From positions 124,001-188,000 of the forward strand of contig NZ_JAHSPG010000016.1 of assembly GCF_019130065.1 (NCBI RefSeq): a stretch of DNA of 64,000 nucleotides, written 5' to 3'. Of the stretch, positions 34,356 to 43,700 are shown in pieces. The notes beneath the pieces were generated by a model that was given only the letters and a program-made list of their open reading frames with translations, had not been told where the DNA came from and did not search any database. Origin of the DNA: Pinibacter aurantiacus (lineage in GTDB: Bacteria; Bacteroidota; Bacteroidia; Chitinophagales; Chitinophagaceae). A program made the translations under genes and the position numbers. Position 1 is the first letter of the stretch; the number at the start of each line of letters is the position of its first letter.

Positions 34356-35348
34356 TTGAATTCAGCGCAGGTAAATATTCGCATACAAAAGATAGTTGTA
34401 ACTGTTGCGATTTTTCTTTTCATTGTTAAGATCATAGCTTATTTCCTCACAAAATCTGTTTCCATATTAACGGATGCTTTGGAAAGCATTGTGAATGTGG
34501 TGGCTGGCTGCATTAGTTTGTACAGCCTGTTTGTAGCGGCTAAGCCCAGAGATATAGATCATCCGTATGGTCATGGGAAAGCCGAATTTTTATCAGCCGC
34601 AGTTGAAGGTACACTGATCAGCATTGCCGGTGCTTTCATCATATACAAATCGATTCTCAATTTCATCGATCCAAAGGAGATACACAAGGTTGATTATGGT
34701 ATCCTGATGATTGTTTTCGCTGGTGTGGTAAACTGGTTTGTGGGTGCCTACGCCATCAGGCAGGGAAAGCAAAGCAATTCAGCCGCGTTAGTTGCAGGAG
34801 GAAAACATTTGCAGTCCGATACTTACTCCACGATAGGCATTGTCGTTGGTCTTATGCTGATCTATTTCACGCATCTTGTGATCATCGATAGCATTGTAGC
34901 GGCTATTTTCGGATTGATCATCATCTTCACTGGTTATAAGATCATTCGTTCATCTATCGCCGGCATTATGGATGAGGCTGACATGGAGTTGCTTGGAAAG
35001 CTGGTAAAAGTCCTTAACCAAAACCGCCGTGAAAATTGGGTCGATCTTCACAACTTACGCGTGATCAAGTATGGCAGCGTTTTGCATATTGACTGCCACC
35101 TTACTGTTCCCTGGTATTTAAATGTGATTGAAGCGCACAAAGAGATCGATGGATTGATAGACCTCATCACAAACAATTTTGGCGAAAGTGTAGAATTCTT
35201 TGTGCACACTGATCCATGCTTGAATTTCTCCTGCGCGATTTGCATAAAAGAAGACTGCAACGTTCGCGTGCACCCATTTGAAAAGCGCATTGAATGGACG
35301 CTGGAGAATATTATTTCGAATAAAAAACATAGTTTAGTTGAGAGTTGA
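34356..35348 (+). CDS. Cation diffusion facilitator transporter
   Basis: The start is a TTG at 34356; no ATG precedes the first helix. The 330 residues have six helices, the loop motif IDHPYGHGKAEFLSAAVEG, and TM5 with HLQSD (HxxxD metal site). TM2 reads LTDALESIV, with Asp but not the usual second acidic residue. The cytoplasmic domain ends in a Cys-rich segment (PCLNFSCAICIKEDCNVRVH). It likely exports Zn2+ or another divalent metal in exchange for protons. The last codons (LVES) and the stop lie in the left arm of the next repeat element. Confidence 0.86.
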   Translation: MNSAQVNIRIQKIVVTVAIFLFIVKIIAYFLTKSVSILTDALESIVNVVAGCISLYSLFVAAKPRDIDHPYGHGKAEFLSAAVEGTLISIAGAFIIYKSILNFIDPKEIHKVDYGILMIVFAGVVNWFVGAYAIRQGKQSNSAALVAGGKHLQSDTYSTIGIVVGLMLIYFTHLVIIDSIVAAIFGLIIIFTGYKIIRSSIAGIMDEADMELLGKLVKVLNQNRRENWVDLHNLRVIKYGSVLHIDCHLTVPWYLNVIEAHKEIDGLIDLITNNFGESVEFFVHTDPCLNFSCAICIKEDCNVRVHPFEKRIEWTLENIISNKKHSLVES

Positions 35349-35493
35349 GAATGGAGAGTTGAGAGTTAGAAGAAAGTTGTTGGTTGTTAGAGCTTCATTA
35401 CAACATTCTAGATTAGACTTGCTATTCAACAAGGCCTAACAACTAATAACTATCAACCAACAACTCTCAACTCTCAACTCTCAATTCTCAACT
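35335..35493. repeat. Composite word-repeat inverted element (GAGAGTTGAG outside, GTTGTTGGTTG inside)
   Basis: The left arm at 35335-35390 has four GAGTTGAGA-type words followed by GTTGTTGGTTGTTAG. The right arm at 35434-35493 has the mirror order. The two families are nested in one hairpin. Both flanking convergent genes end inside it: the CDF stop at 35346-35348 and the MuiA-like stop at 35492-35494. Confidence 0.88.
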
Positions 35494-37306
35494 ACAAATT
35501 CACCGTTCTGTCCTTTGGATATTTCACGCTGTACGTGAAGCGCACTTTCTTCGTTTCGTTTGCGGCGAGTTGTAATTGCCAGTTCAGCACACCGAGGTCC
35601 TTGTTGATGTCAGCACCGCCCGCATCCAATAATTCTACTTCTATTTCTTTATTGGTCGAAGTTGGAAACTGGTCCTTCAGCAAAACATTTGTTGCTTCGT
35701 TCTTGTTATTTTTTACCGTGATTTCGTAAGTGAATTTTTGCAGCTTGTTAGATCCTAAAAACTTAACGCTGCTGTAATCGATCAGCTTATCGCGCTTGAT
35801 CGCAACGCGTTTGTCTCTACCCAGCGTTAAGCTTAGTGTGTCCTGCACAGAGTTCGGATCAATAAAGGATTTGCCTACATAGGTGCCTTCGAAAATAATG
35901 TTGGCGTTACCCGGTAGTAAGTTTAATTTTTCCCAGCCTTTTACTTGTGCAAGCAGATATGCATCTTTATCAAGTTTGGGCACAGAGTAGTGTTTATAGT
36001 TTGCAGGAACTTCCAATGATTGGATAGTTGCTGTTTGTTCTTTTCCGTTGGTAGGAACGTCGAATGGTATGGAAATATCAAATGTTACATCCATTGTGTT
36101 ATCAGCTACTGAAACATAATCTTCAAGGCCTGATTTTAATGTAACCACTATTGCGCCAGCTCCTGCGCGTGAACCGTATAACGCAGTGGCAGCACTGCTT
36201 TTTAACTTCTCCATACTTTTAATGGAAGATGGGTTGATTTTGGCAAACTCGCTTTCGTCCATGATGCTTCCGTTTACTACATAAATGGGTTTTGTCGCTT
36301 TTTCCATTTCTTTGTCCTCATCATCGATTCTCCTTGTGCCGTAACCAACGACAACAACTTCTTCCATTTTTGAGGAAACGGAGAGTCCCGGAACCCTGCC
36401 AGAAAGCGAATTCATCGCAAGCTGTTTGTTCATCACATTAACAGGATCAATATATCCCAAAAACCATTGCGATAAAATAGGCGCATCGCCCCACTGGCTT
36501 GGCACTGAGGTTGATAAAGATAATTTCACCTGTTTCCAATCGATGCCTGTAGACTGGTTGATCTTTGCTTTTTGAATGACTTTAAGTGGCTTGTCTGTGC
36601 TTTCCACACGAATGTCGTAGTAAGGCGTCCAGAAAGCATTTTGAGCGATATAGGAAATATTGAAATCGAATTTTCCTGGTGTGGCTACAGACACTTGCAA
36701 TATCAATCTTCCGGAAGTTGCCACGTTTTTACTTTGTTCCTCTTTTAGCTGCGATTGAAGTTTGGTGATTAGTTCCTGTTCTTTTTCTTTTTTAGCATTT
36801 TGTTGGAGAAGATCATCCTGCAATTCGCTGAGTTTTGCTTTGTAGTAGTCCATTAGCTTCATCAGCTCCGCAACGCTAAGCCCTGTCTGCGTTCCTTTGA
36901 TATCACGATTTGCATTTAATACATCGATTAGCTTGCCTGTATTGCTTATGGCAAGATCAATTCGTGCAATTTTATTTTTAACCGTTTCCAAAGAGTCTTC
37001 CAGCATTTTTATGCGAGGTGTTTTTTCTGTAGACACAAGATAGTTGTTGGAAAACTCAACGCCCATAATGGTTACAGCTGCAGGGGCTTTTACTTGTATG
37101 CTGTTGATATCAACCTTGTTGCTGATATTTTCAATGATCAATTCGTTATTGCCCGGCTTAAGCGTGGCACTTGCAACGTGATTCATTTCTGCGCCGGAGC
37201 GGTAAATGGTAACTGTTTTCAGCGTGGCGGGAACAGTTACTTTGTCTTCTGCTTTTGCGGTAAAAGCAAAGGCAACAAACATCCATACTAGCATCTTCTT
37301 TTTCAT
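35492..37306 (-). CDS. MuiA-like (DUF4140/DUF4139) protein with SusC-type plug insertion
   Basis: This 604-residue exported protein has a signal peptide (MLVWMFVAFAFTAKA). A DUF4140-type beta domain spans about 25-110, a coiled coil about 110-200, and a DUF4139 beta domain begins at RLILQVSVATPGKFDFNISY. Inserted in it, at about residues 295-395, is a TonB-receptor plug-like segment: SLSGRVPGLSVSS, EEVVVVGYGTRR, KPIYVVNGSIMDESEFAKI and ALYGSRAGAGAIVVTLKSG, all hallmarks of SusC/RagA plugs. No barrel follows; DUF4139 resumes to the end. The role is unknown; the name comes from a Xanthomonas-type mucoidy inhibitor family. Confidence 0.85.
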   Translation of the reverse strand: MKKKMLVWMFVAFAFTAKAEDKVTVPATLKTVTIYRSGAEMNHVASATLKPGNNELIIENISNKVDINSIQVKAPAAVTIMGVEFSNNYLVSTEKTPRIKMLEDSLETVKNKIARIDLAISNTGKLIDVLNANRDIKGTQTGLSVAELMKLMDYYKAKLSELQDDLLQQNAKKEKEQELITKLQSQLKEEQSKNVATSGRLILQVSVATPGKFDFNISYIAQNAFWTPYYDIRVESTDKPLKVIQKAKINQSTGIDWKQVKLSLSTSVPSQWGDAPILSQWFLGYIDPVNVMNKQLAMNSLSGRVPGLSVSSKMEEVVVVGYGTRRIDDEDKEMEKATKPIYVVNGSIMDESEFAKINPSSIKSMEKLKSSAATALYGSRAGAGAIVVTLKSGLEDYVSVADNTMDVTFDISIPFDVPTNGKEQTATIQSLEVPANYKHYSVPKLDKDAYLLAQVKGWEKLNLLPGNANIIFEGTYVGKSFIDPNSVQDTLSLTLGRDKRVAIKRDKLIDYSSVKFLGSNKLQKFTYEITVKNNKNEATNVLLKDQFPTSTNKEIEVELLDAGGADINKDLGVLNWQLQLAANETKKVRFTYSVKYPKDRTVNL

Positions 37307-37446
37307 AATACCAATTTTGTATGGAGAGGATGCGGGGGAGAGATGGATTACATAAAAGAAATTAAGAATTAGGAATTAAGAATGCCTAAGTGGTGAATAT
37401 TTGCGTCGAAATTTCGCTAGACAAAACTTGAAATTTCTAAAAGGTA

Positions 37447-37728
37447 TTAATCTTTTGGTTTTTTGCTTGAATGTCTAACAGCAATTATGATGACTTTCAA
37501 GGCTTCCACTTCGTAGATAACCAGATAAGGAAAGCGTTTGATCTTTAGTTTTCTGAAATGTTCGTTAATTGAAGAATAATGGAAGGGGGAATTACAGATT
37601 TGTTCAAATCCCGATTCTATTTCGTCGATCAGCTCAAATCCTAATCCCGTTTTCTGTTGTTCGTACCATTCAAATGCGTCTCGCATATCAATTACAGCTT
37701 CTTCCTGTAATTCCAGGGCATAACTCAT
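37447..37728 (-). CDS. RelE/ParE-family toxin
   Basis: The product has 93 residues. The pattern EEAVIDMRDAFEWYEQQKTG and the end FPYLVIYEVEALKVIIIAVR fit the ParE branch (plasmid stabilisation). ParE toxins act on gyrase and RelE toxins on ribosomes; which applies here cannot be told from sequence alone. It follows its presumed antitoxin by five bases. Confidence 0.88.
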   Translation of the reverse strand: MSYALELQEEAVIDMRDAFEWYEQQKTGLGFELIDEIESGFEQICNSPFHYSSINEHFRKLKIKRFPYLVIYEVEALKVIIIAVRHSSKKPKD

Positions 37729-37733
37729 TGAGC

Positions 37734-37970
37734 TTATTTTTTACCAATAATTTTATCCTTTGCTTCGGTCCAATTATAAACTTTACTTTTTCCGTTTACT
37801 CGGTCTGTTCGTCTTTTTTCAAAATCTTTAATCTCCTCTTCGGTAAAAGAATACTCAAAATCATCGTCGTCATAATACTCCTTTGCTATCGCATACATAA
37901 GCTTCAAAAGCTTTTCGTCGCTGTTGTCAATATATTGATGTAGTTTTTGACGAATATTTGTCACTTGCAT
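37734..37970 (-). CDS. Antitoxin of the ParE-type pair
   Basis: The ATG at 37970 gives 78 residues; a TTG six codons earlier is less likely. It is acidic in the middle (YYDDDDFEYSFTEEEIKDFE) and basic at the end, as expected for a small antitoxin that wraps its toxin. The first half (NIRQKLHQYIDNSDEKLLKL) is predicted helical. Antitoxin first, toxin second with a short gap is the canonical order. Confidence 0.8.
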   Translation of the reverse strand: MQVTNIRQKLHQYIDNSDEKLLKLMYAIAKEYYDDDDFEYSFTEEEIKDFEKRRTDRVNGKSKVYNWTEAKDKIIGKK

Positions 37971-37988
37971 AAACACCCATTTTGACAA

Positions 37989-38209
37989 ATTTAGAATTTT
38001 ATATCGTCAATAGAAAACTAAGAGTTAAGAAGCTTCAGTGGCAAATATTCCTGACAAGTTGGGGTGGCGCACCCTATGCTTTAGAAGGCACATTCGCAGG
38101 TAAAAATCCGTGTAAATCCGTCCAATCTGTGTCATCTGTGTGCGGTAGTTCTTTTTTCCGTGTAAACCCCTAATTTCGTTTACTTTTCACCTAAATTAAA
38201 CTGATTGTT
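37989..38209. other. Gap between toxin-antitoxin pair and dipeptidase
   Basis: There is no gene here. An ATCxGTGT word repeat lies at 38105-38144, and near-matches to TAnnTTTG (TAATTTCG at 38171, TACTTTTC at 38180) precede the dipeptidase. Confidence 0.4.
38105..38144 (+). repeat. ATCxGTGT word repeat, unpaired copy
   Basis: ATCCGTGTAAATCCGTCCAA followed by TCTGTGTCATCTGTGTGCGG shares the word order of copies at 26072 and 56946. The wording is TCCGT/TCTGT here versus TCAGT there, changing in concert within a copy. Confidence 0.65.
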
Positions 38210-39574
38210 ATGCAAACCTGGAAAGATTATCAGGAAAAAAATAAGGACAAGTTTCTAAATGAGTTGCTTGAATTATTGCGCATTCCAAGCGTGAGCGCAA
38301 GAAGCGAACATAAAAAAGATATGCAGGCCTGTGCCGAAGCGCTCAAAACACGCTTACTGGAAGCGGGTGCAGATAAAGTTGAAATTTATGCGACAGCGGG
38401 TCATCCCGTGGTGTATGGTGAAAAAATTATTGATCCTTCCAAACCAACTGTTTTGGTGTATGGTCACTATGACGTGCAACCCGCAGACCCGCTGAACCTG
38501 TGGCACAGCGGTCCTTTTGAACCGGTGATTAAGGATGGAAAAATATTTGCGCGAGGCGCATGTGATGACAAAGGCCAGGTGTACATGCACGTGAAAGCCT
38601 TTGAAACCATGAGCAAAACAAATACGCTTGCAACCAACATTAAATTTTTGATTGAAGGAGAAGAAGAAGTTGGAAGCCCTAACCTGGCAACATTTGTAAA
38701 AGAAAATAAAGCGCTTTTAAAATCTGACGTGATTTTGATCAGCGACACTGCGTTGATCAGTCTTGACACACCTTCCATGGATGTTGGTGTGCGTGGATTA
38801 AGCTACATTGAAGTGGAAGTGACCGGTCCAAACCGCGATCTGCACAGTGGTGTATACGGTGGAGCAGTTGCCAACCCGATTACCATTCTTGCAAAAATGA
38901 TTGCTTCATTGCATGATGAAAACAATCACATTACTATTCCAGGTTTTTATGATGATGTGGTAGAAGCCACTACGGCAGAAAGAAAATTGATGGCCGAAGC
39001 TCCATTCAGCGAAGAAGAATACAAAAAAGATTTAGGTGTAAATGAGCTGTGGGGAGAAAAAGGATATACCACCAATGAACGCACAGGTATTCGTCCAACG
39101 CTTGAGCTGAACGGTATTTGGGGTGGCTATACAGGCGAAGGTGCAAAAACTGTATTGCCATCAAAAGCATATGCGAAGATCAGTTGCCGTTTGGTGCCTA
39201 ATCAAGGATCTGATAAGATCACTGAAATTCTGATCAACCATCTTAAAAAAATTGCTCCGCCATACATCCAGATCAAAGCAGAATTGCATCACGGTGGCGA
39301 GCCTTATATGACGCCGATTGACAGCAAAGGATATAAGGCTGCTGCAAAGGCAATTGAAACAACTTTTGGTAAACAACCAATTCCTGTGCGCGGTGGCGGA
39401 AGTATTCCTATCTGTGCATTGTTTGAAAAGGAACTGGGTGTAAAGATCATCTTCATGGGCTTTGGATTGGACAGCGATAATTTGCATAGCCCTAACGAAA
39501 AATATGATCTGGCAAACTATTATAAAGGCATTGAAACCATTCCGTATTTCCATAAGTATTTTGCGGAGCAGTAA
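38210..39574 (+). CDS. M20-family dipeptidase
   Basis: The product has 454 residues. Metal-binding motifs are VYGHYDVQPADP (His, Asp), ARGACDDKGQ (bridging Asp) and IEGEEEVGSPN (general base Glu and ligand). The lid domain includes NRDLHSGVYGGAVANP. The end has FGLDSDNLHSPNEKYDL with the last His ligand. It hydrolyses dipeptides with two metal ions, in the CNDP-like group. No signal peptide is seen. Confidence 0.94.
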   Translation: MQTWKDYQEKNKDKFLNELLELLRIPSVSARSEHKKDMQACAEALKTRLLEAGADKVEIYATAGHPVVYGEKIIDPSKPTVLVYGHYDVQPADPLNLWHSGPFEPVIKDGKIFARGACDDKGQVYMHVKAFETMSKTNTLATNIKFLIEGEEEVGSPNLATFVKENKALLKSDVILISDTALISLDTPSMDVGVRGLSYIEVEVTGPNRDLHSGVYGGAVANPITILAKMIASLHDENNHITIPGFYDDVVEATTAERKLMAEAPFSEEEYKKDLGVNELWGEKGYTTNERTGIRPTLELNGIWGGYTGEGAKTVLPSKAYAKISCRLVPNQGSDKITEILINHLKKIAPPYIQIKAELHHGGEPYMTPIDSKGYKAAAKAIETTFGKQPIPVRGGGSIPICALFEKELGVKIIFMGFGLDSDNLHSPNEKYDLANYYKGIETIPYFHKYFAEQ

Positions 39575-39585
39575 ATAGTTGTGTT

Positions 39586-39710
39586 GTCGCCAGTAGCCAG
39601 TAACCAGTAGCCGGTGTTTATGTGTAAAGGGCCTTGATTTTGAGAGAAGTTTGTTTGTGTAAGGTTTTAATGCGCTTAATCACCGGCCGCCGGCAACCGG
39701 TACAGGCAAC
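39586..39710. repeat. Word-repeat inverted element (CCAGTAGCCAGTAACCAGT family, GC-rich)
   Basis: The left arm at 39586-39616 (CGCCAGTAGCCAGTAACCAG...) and the right arm at 39681-39710 (CACCGGCCGCCGGCAACCGG...) are imperfect inverted counterparts. This is the only GC-rich member seen. Confidence 0.65.
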
Positions 39711-39755
39711 CCAAAATTACTGGGTAGTCAACTCCAAAAAGATAACGTTTAGAAC

Positions 39756-40163
39756 ATGAGTTCTGATAAAGAAAAACTTCGTCTTGATAAATATCTCTGG
39801 GCAATCCGTTTGTTTAAAACGCGGAGCATTGCTGCTGATGCGCTGGAGAAAGGGCGTGTGAAAATGCATGGTGAGTCTGTAAAAGCTTCCCGCTCTGTGA
39901 ACGTAGGAGATGAGTATGAGGTAAAGACTGAAGTTAAGAAATGGGTAATAAAGGTAACAGGGTTGCTCGCTAATCGCGTACAGTACGCTGAAGCCATAAA
40001 ATACTACGAAGACCTTACGCCACTGGAAGAAAAGGAAAGAGTTCGCTTCCAGGCTGCATCTTTTCATACGGGCAAACGCCTTAGTAAAGTAGGAAGACCC
40101 ACCAAAAAACAACGCCGCGACATTGAGGGCTTTATGGATGAAGGGGAGGAGGAGAAGGCTTAA
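39756..40163 (+). CDS. S4-domain RNA-binding protein, HslR-like
   Basis: The product has 135 residues. The S4 domain is at the N-terminus (LRLDKYLWAIRLFKTRSIAA, then GRVKMHGESVKASRSVNVGD). The rest is Lys/Arg/Glu-rich with KRLSKVGRPTKKQRRDI, as in Hsp15/HslR, which binds stalled 50S subunits carrying nascent chains. The size and order fit that family. Confidence 0.85.
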   Translation: MSSDKEKLRLDKYLWAIRLFKTRSIAADALEKGRVKMHGESVKASRSVNVGDEYEVKTEVKKWVIKVTGLLANRVQYAEAIKYYEDLTPLEEKERVRFQAASFHTGKRLSKVGRPTKKQRRDIEGFMDEGEEEKA

Positions 40164-40204
40164 TTTGAAATTTGAAAATTTGAGGATTTGAAAATTTGAA
40201 AATG
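40163..40204 (+). repeat. Single arm of TTTGAAAA words
   Basis: Four to five imperfect copies of ATTTGAAA begin in the stop codon of the S4 gene. No inverted partner is found in the next few hundred bases. Confidence 0.6.
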
Positions 40205-40744
40205 CTTTCCGGGTAACCCCCGAATGTATATGCCAAGCCCTCTGGTTTGATTTTTTAGATCGCCTGCCAATGATTTCCAATCAAGCAATCCCCACACGGC
40301 TTATCCCATTTTTTTGCACAAAGGCTATTTCAATGCGCCTTGGATAAGGCAAATGGTGAGCCCGCACATTATTAAAAAATTAAGCGTAAAAATACGCGTG
40401 CATTTTAGCATTTTTAGCAATAATTCAGTATATTAATTTATTCATTTTCAATTCGAAAGGGAATTGCTCACTTTTTGAATGATTTATTTTAACAATTGAA
40501 AAATTATATTATTTTTGAGACCGACTTCTAGTTTAACTCTCTCGTCATAAATAGTAGAATACGTACATTCATTATCCCCATCGGAAAACTAACTGTGCTT
40601 AATACCTTTATTATTCTTAGAGAAGCCAATTTCGTTTTATTCTCCAATATGCCTCTTGTGTTTCCTTGCATTTAGCCCGTTACGACAATTGTAACTCTGC
40701 ATAGGACATAAGATTCATCCATTTATTTTATCAATGTATTTCGT
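40205..40744. other. Long non-coding region before the giant T9SS gene
   Basis: About 540 bases have no ORF with coding character. The region is AT-rich from about 40370. No exact TAnnTTTG box precedes the ATG. It likely contains the promoter and a long leader of the giant gene. No hairpin with a U-tract is evident. Confidence 0.4.
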
Positions 40745-43700
40745 ATGAAACGAATTGTACTTCTTACCACAACTGCAGTTTTGCTGCTTATTGGAAAACT
40801 TTCTGCCCAGAACGTGTTCGATCAGAATGATCCCGTGTACACGTACGATAACACTCAGCCTTCTGGCAGCGTTTATAATCCTGTGGTTCCCAACAATGGA
40901 ACAATGGCAAAGTGGATCAGGACCACGGCGGCCTACAACGGCAGGCAGGTAACTTTTACTACCACAAATTACAAGCCTTATATATGGAACGGAATGCCTT
41001 TCCGTCTTATCTATCCAAAGACATATCAACAAGGTGTGGCAGATGGCAAGACATATCCTCTTGTGGTGTTCTGGCATGGCGGCGGTGAAATTGCGCCAAT
41101 AACCAACAACGAACTACAATTGTATAATGGAGGTGATTTTTTCCAGAACCAGATTACATCCGGCGGTTACGACGGATTTATGCTTTTTCCACAGGAAACA
41201 GCTATTGGCTGGGAGCCTTATTTCAGCCGTGTAAATGATGTGCTTGATTCTCTCTACAAATGGTGTAAGGTGGATCCGGACCGTGTTATTTCTATGGGTT
41301 TGTCTATTGGTGGCCAAGGCTCAATGAGTTACGCCAACCAAAATCCAAAACGGGTATCAAGAATTATAGCAGCCTCTCCAACTTTGGTGGGTACTCTTAC
41401 TCCCAATATTCCATCCTTCCTGCAAATTCCGCTTTGGATGGCTTCGGGAGGGTTAGACACCAATCCTGATTCTGCTTCAGCAAGGGCCTTCTATAACAGT
41501 TTTCGACAAGCCGGTGGTAATGTTATTTATGATTTTTTTCCGCTAGACGACCACCACACCTGGAACGATCAGTGGGCCAAGCCTTATTTTCTCTCACAAC
41601 TCAATACCGCGCATAAAGCAAATCCGCTTGTTTATTTTCAAAATAACTTACTGTGTCCGGATTCTGCCATCAATGTTCGCATGGGATTGACAGCTGGATA
41701 TTATGCATACCAGTGGGATTTGAATGGAGCGGTAATTTCCGGTGCAACCTCTTCAGAATATACTGCTACTGCATATGGAACTTATCGTGCAAGATTTCAA
41801 CGCACCGCAACCTCCGGCTGGTCAGCCTGGTCTCCCAGTCCTGTAACGGTATTAACGAGAGCACGGTACAATGCACCAGCAATTGCCATTCAGGGTATAC
41901 GCACCAATGTGTTGCCTGGTGCGGATAGCAGTTATTCAGTTCCATTAATGGAGCCTGCAGGTTACAATGCTTACAGATGGGTTTCGGCAGCAGACAATTC
42001 TATTAAAAGTGCTGCGCAAGTATACAATGCTCCATCCGGCCAATACAAGGCGGCGGTGATGGACGCGACAGGATGTTATTCGTCATTTACCCCTGTATAT
42101 ACTGTCGTAAATGCGAACGGTTCTCCTAAACCGGACAGACCTAAAAATTTGAATGCAACACAGCTCAGCGGGGCCAGCATTTTGCTGGACTGGGCAAAAA
42201 ATTCAGTAGTTACGAATGCGCCTACCAGTTATGAAGTATACAGAGGCACGAAAGCTGGTGGCCCTTACACATATGTTGGCCTTATTCCGGGAACTTCCCT
42301 TTCATACACAGACAATGGTTTGACATCTAATACAGCATACTATTACATTATAAGACCAATAAACGGAACCGCTGCGGGTGCTGTGAGTAATGAAGCTACT
42401 GCCACCACGCAAGCAGATGTAACTGCGCCAACTGCTCCATCAAATTTAGTGTCTGGAACATATACCACACGCCAATCTGTGGACCTGTCCTGGAGTGCCG
42501 CTACCGACAATGTTGGTGTATATAAATACGATATTTATGTAAACGGTGTGAAAATGTACTCTACTGACTCCCTTTCTACAACCGTATACAACCTTACTCC
42601 TCTTACTACATTCGTATTTACAGTAAAAGCAAGAGACAAAGCGGGCAATGTATCGCAGCCAAGCAACCAGGTGATTGCTTCAACTGCGTTGGTTGGATTG
42701 AAATGGAGGTTCTATCAGAACTACTATTATAATTTGCCAAACTTTTATTCGCAAACAGTGGTGTCATCGGGCATATCTTCAAACGTAGATATCTCTGTAC
42801 GTCCAGGTACTGTAAACGATCAGTTTGGATTTGTGTGGGAAGGTTACATTAAAATTCCACAAGCAGGTACTTACACTTTTGGATTGAAATCTGATGATGG
42901 AAGTGCTATGTGGGTAAATTCATTTTACAATTACCTCGTAACTCCTACTGTAAACAATGATGGCGCCCATGATAACAGTGCCACAAAAACCGGCACCTAT
43001 ACATTCCCGGCAGGTGGTGTATATCCTTTTGCTGTTTCATATTTCGAGCAGGCGGGTGGCCAATCTATCGCGTTGACATGGAGTGGTCCCGGTGTCACAT
43101 CAGGAGCCATACCGAACTCTGCATTTACAGATAATGTAAGTGCGGGTACGTTGCCTACAGCACCATCGCTTCCAACTGCAACGGTAAATTCTTATCGTCA
43201 AATAACCGTGGGCTGGAAAGATAACAGCACAACTGAAACCGGTTTTGAAATTGTAAGAGGTACAGCTGCTGCTGGTCCTTTCACTTCTCTGGCTACAACT
43301 GCTGCAGGTGTGATTAGCTTTGTAGATACGTTTGCATTGAATCCATCAACGGCTTACTATTACAAAATAAGAGCTGTAAATACAGCAGGAGCTTCTGCCT
43401 TTACTTCAGTGGCAAATAATACTACACAAGCTGCACCAGCTGCGCCTGGCGCACCAAGTGCACTTGGGTTAGTTGTTAATTCCAGCAAGCAAATAACACT
43501 TAACTGGACAGATAATTCCGGTATAGAAACAGGTATGGAAGTATGGAGGTCATCTAACGATAACACTAACTACAGAGTGATCGCTACCTTGAATCCAAAT
43601 ACGGTTAACTATGTTGATGCAACTGTATTGCCAAACGAAACCTATCTATATAAAGTAAGAGCTAAGATTGTTGGAAATAGTTCCGCATTCTCAAATGAAG

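Noticed and set aside
36120-36425. Plug segment as a separate TonB-receptor gene fragment
   Set aside because: The frame is continuous on both sides and the DUF4139 domain continues after it, so it belongs to the MuiA-like protein.
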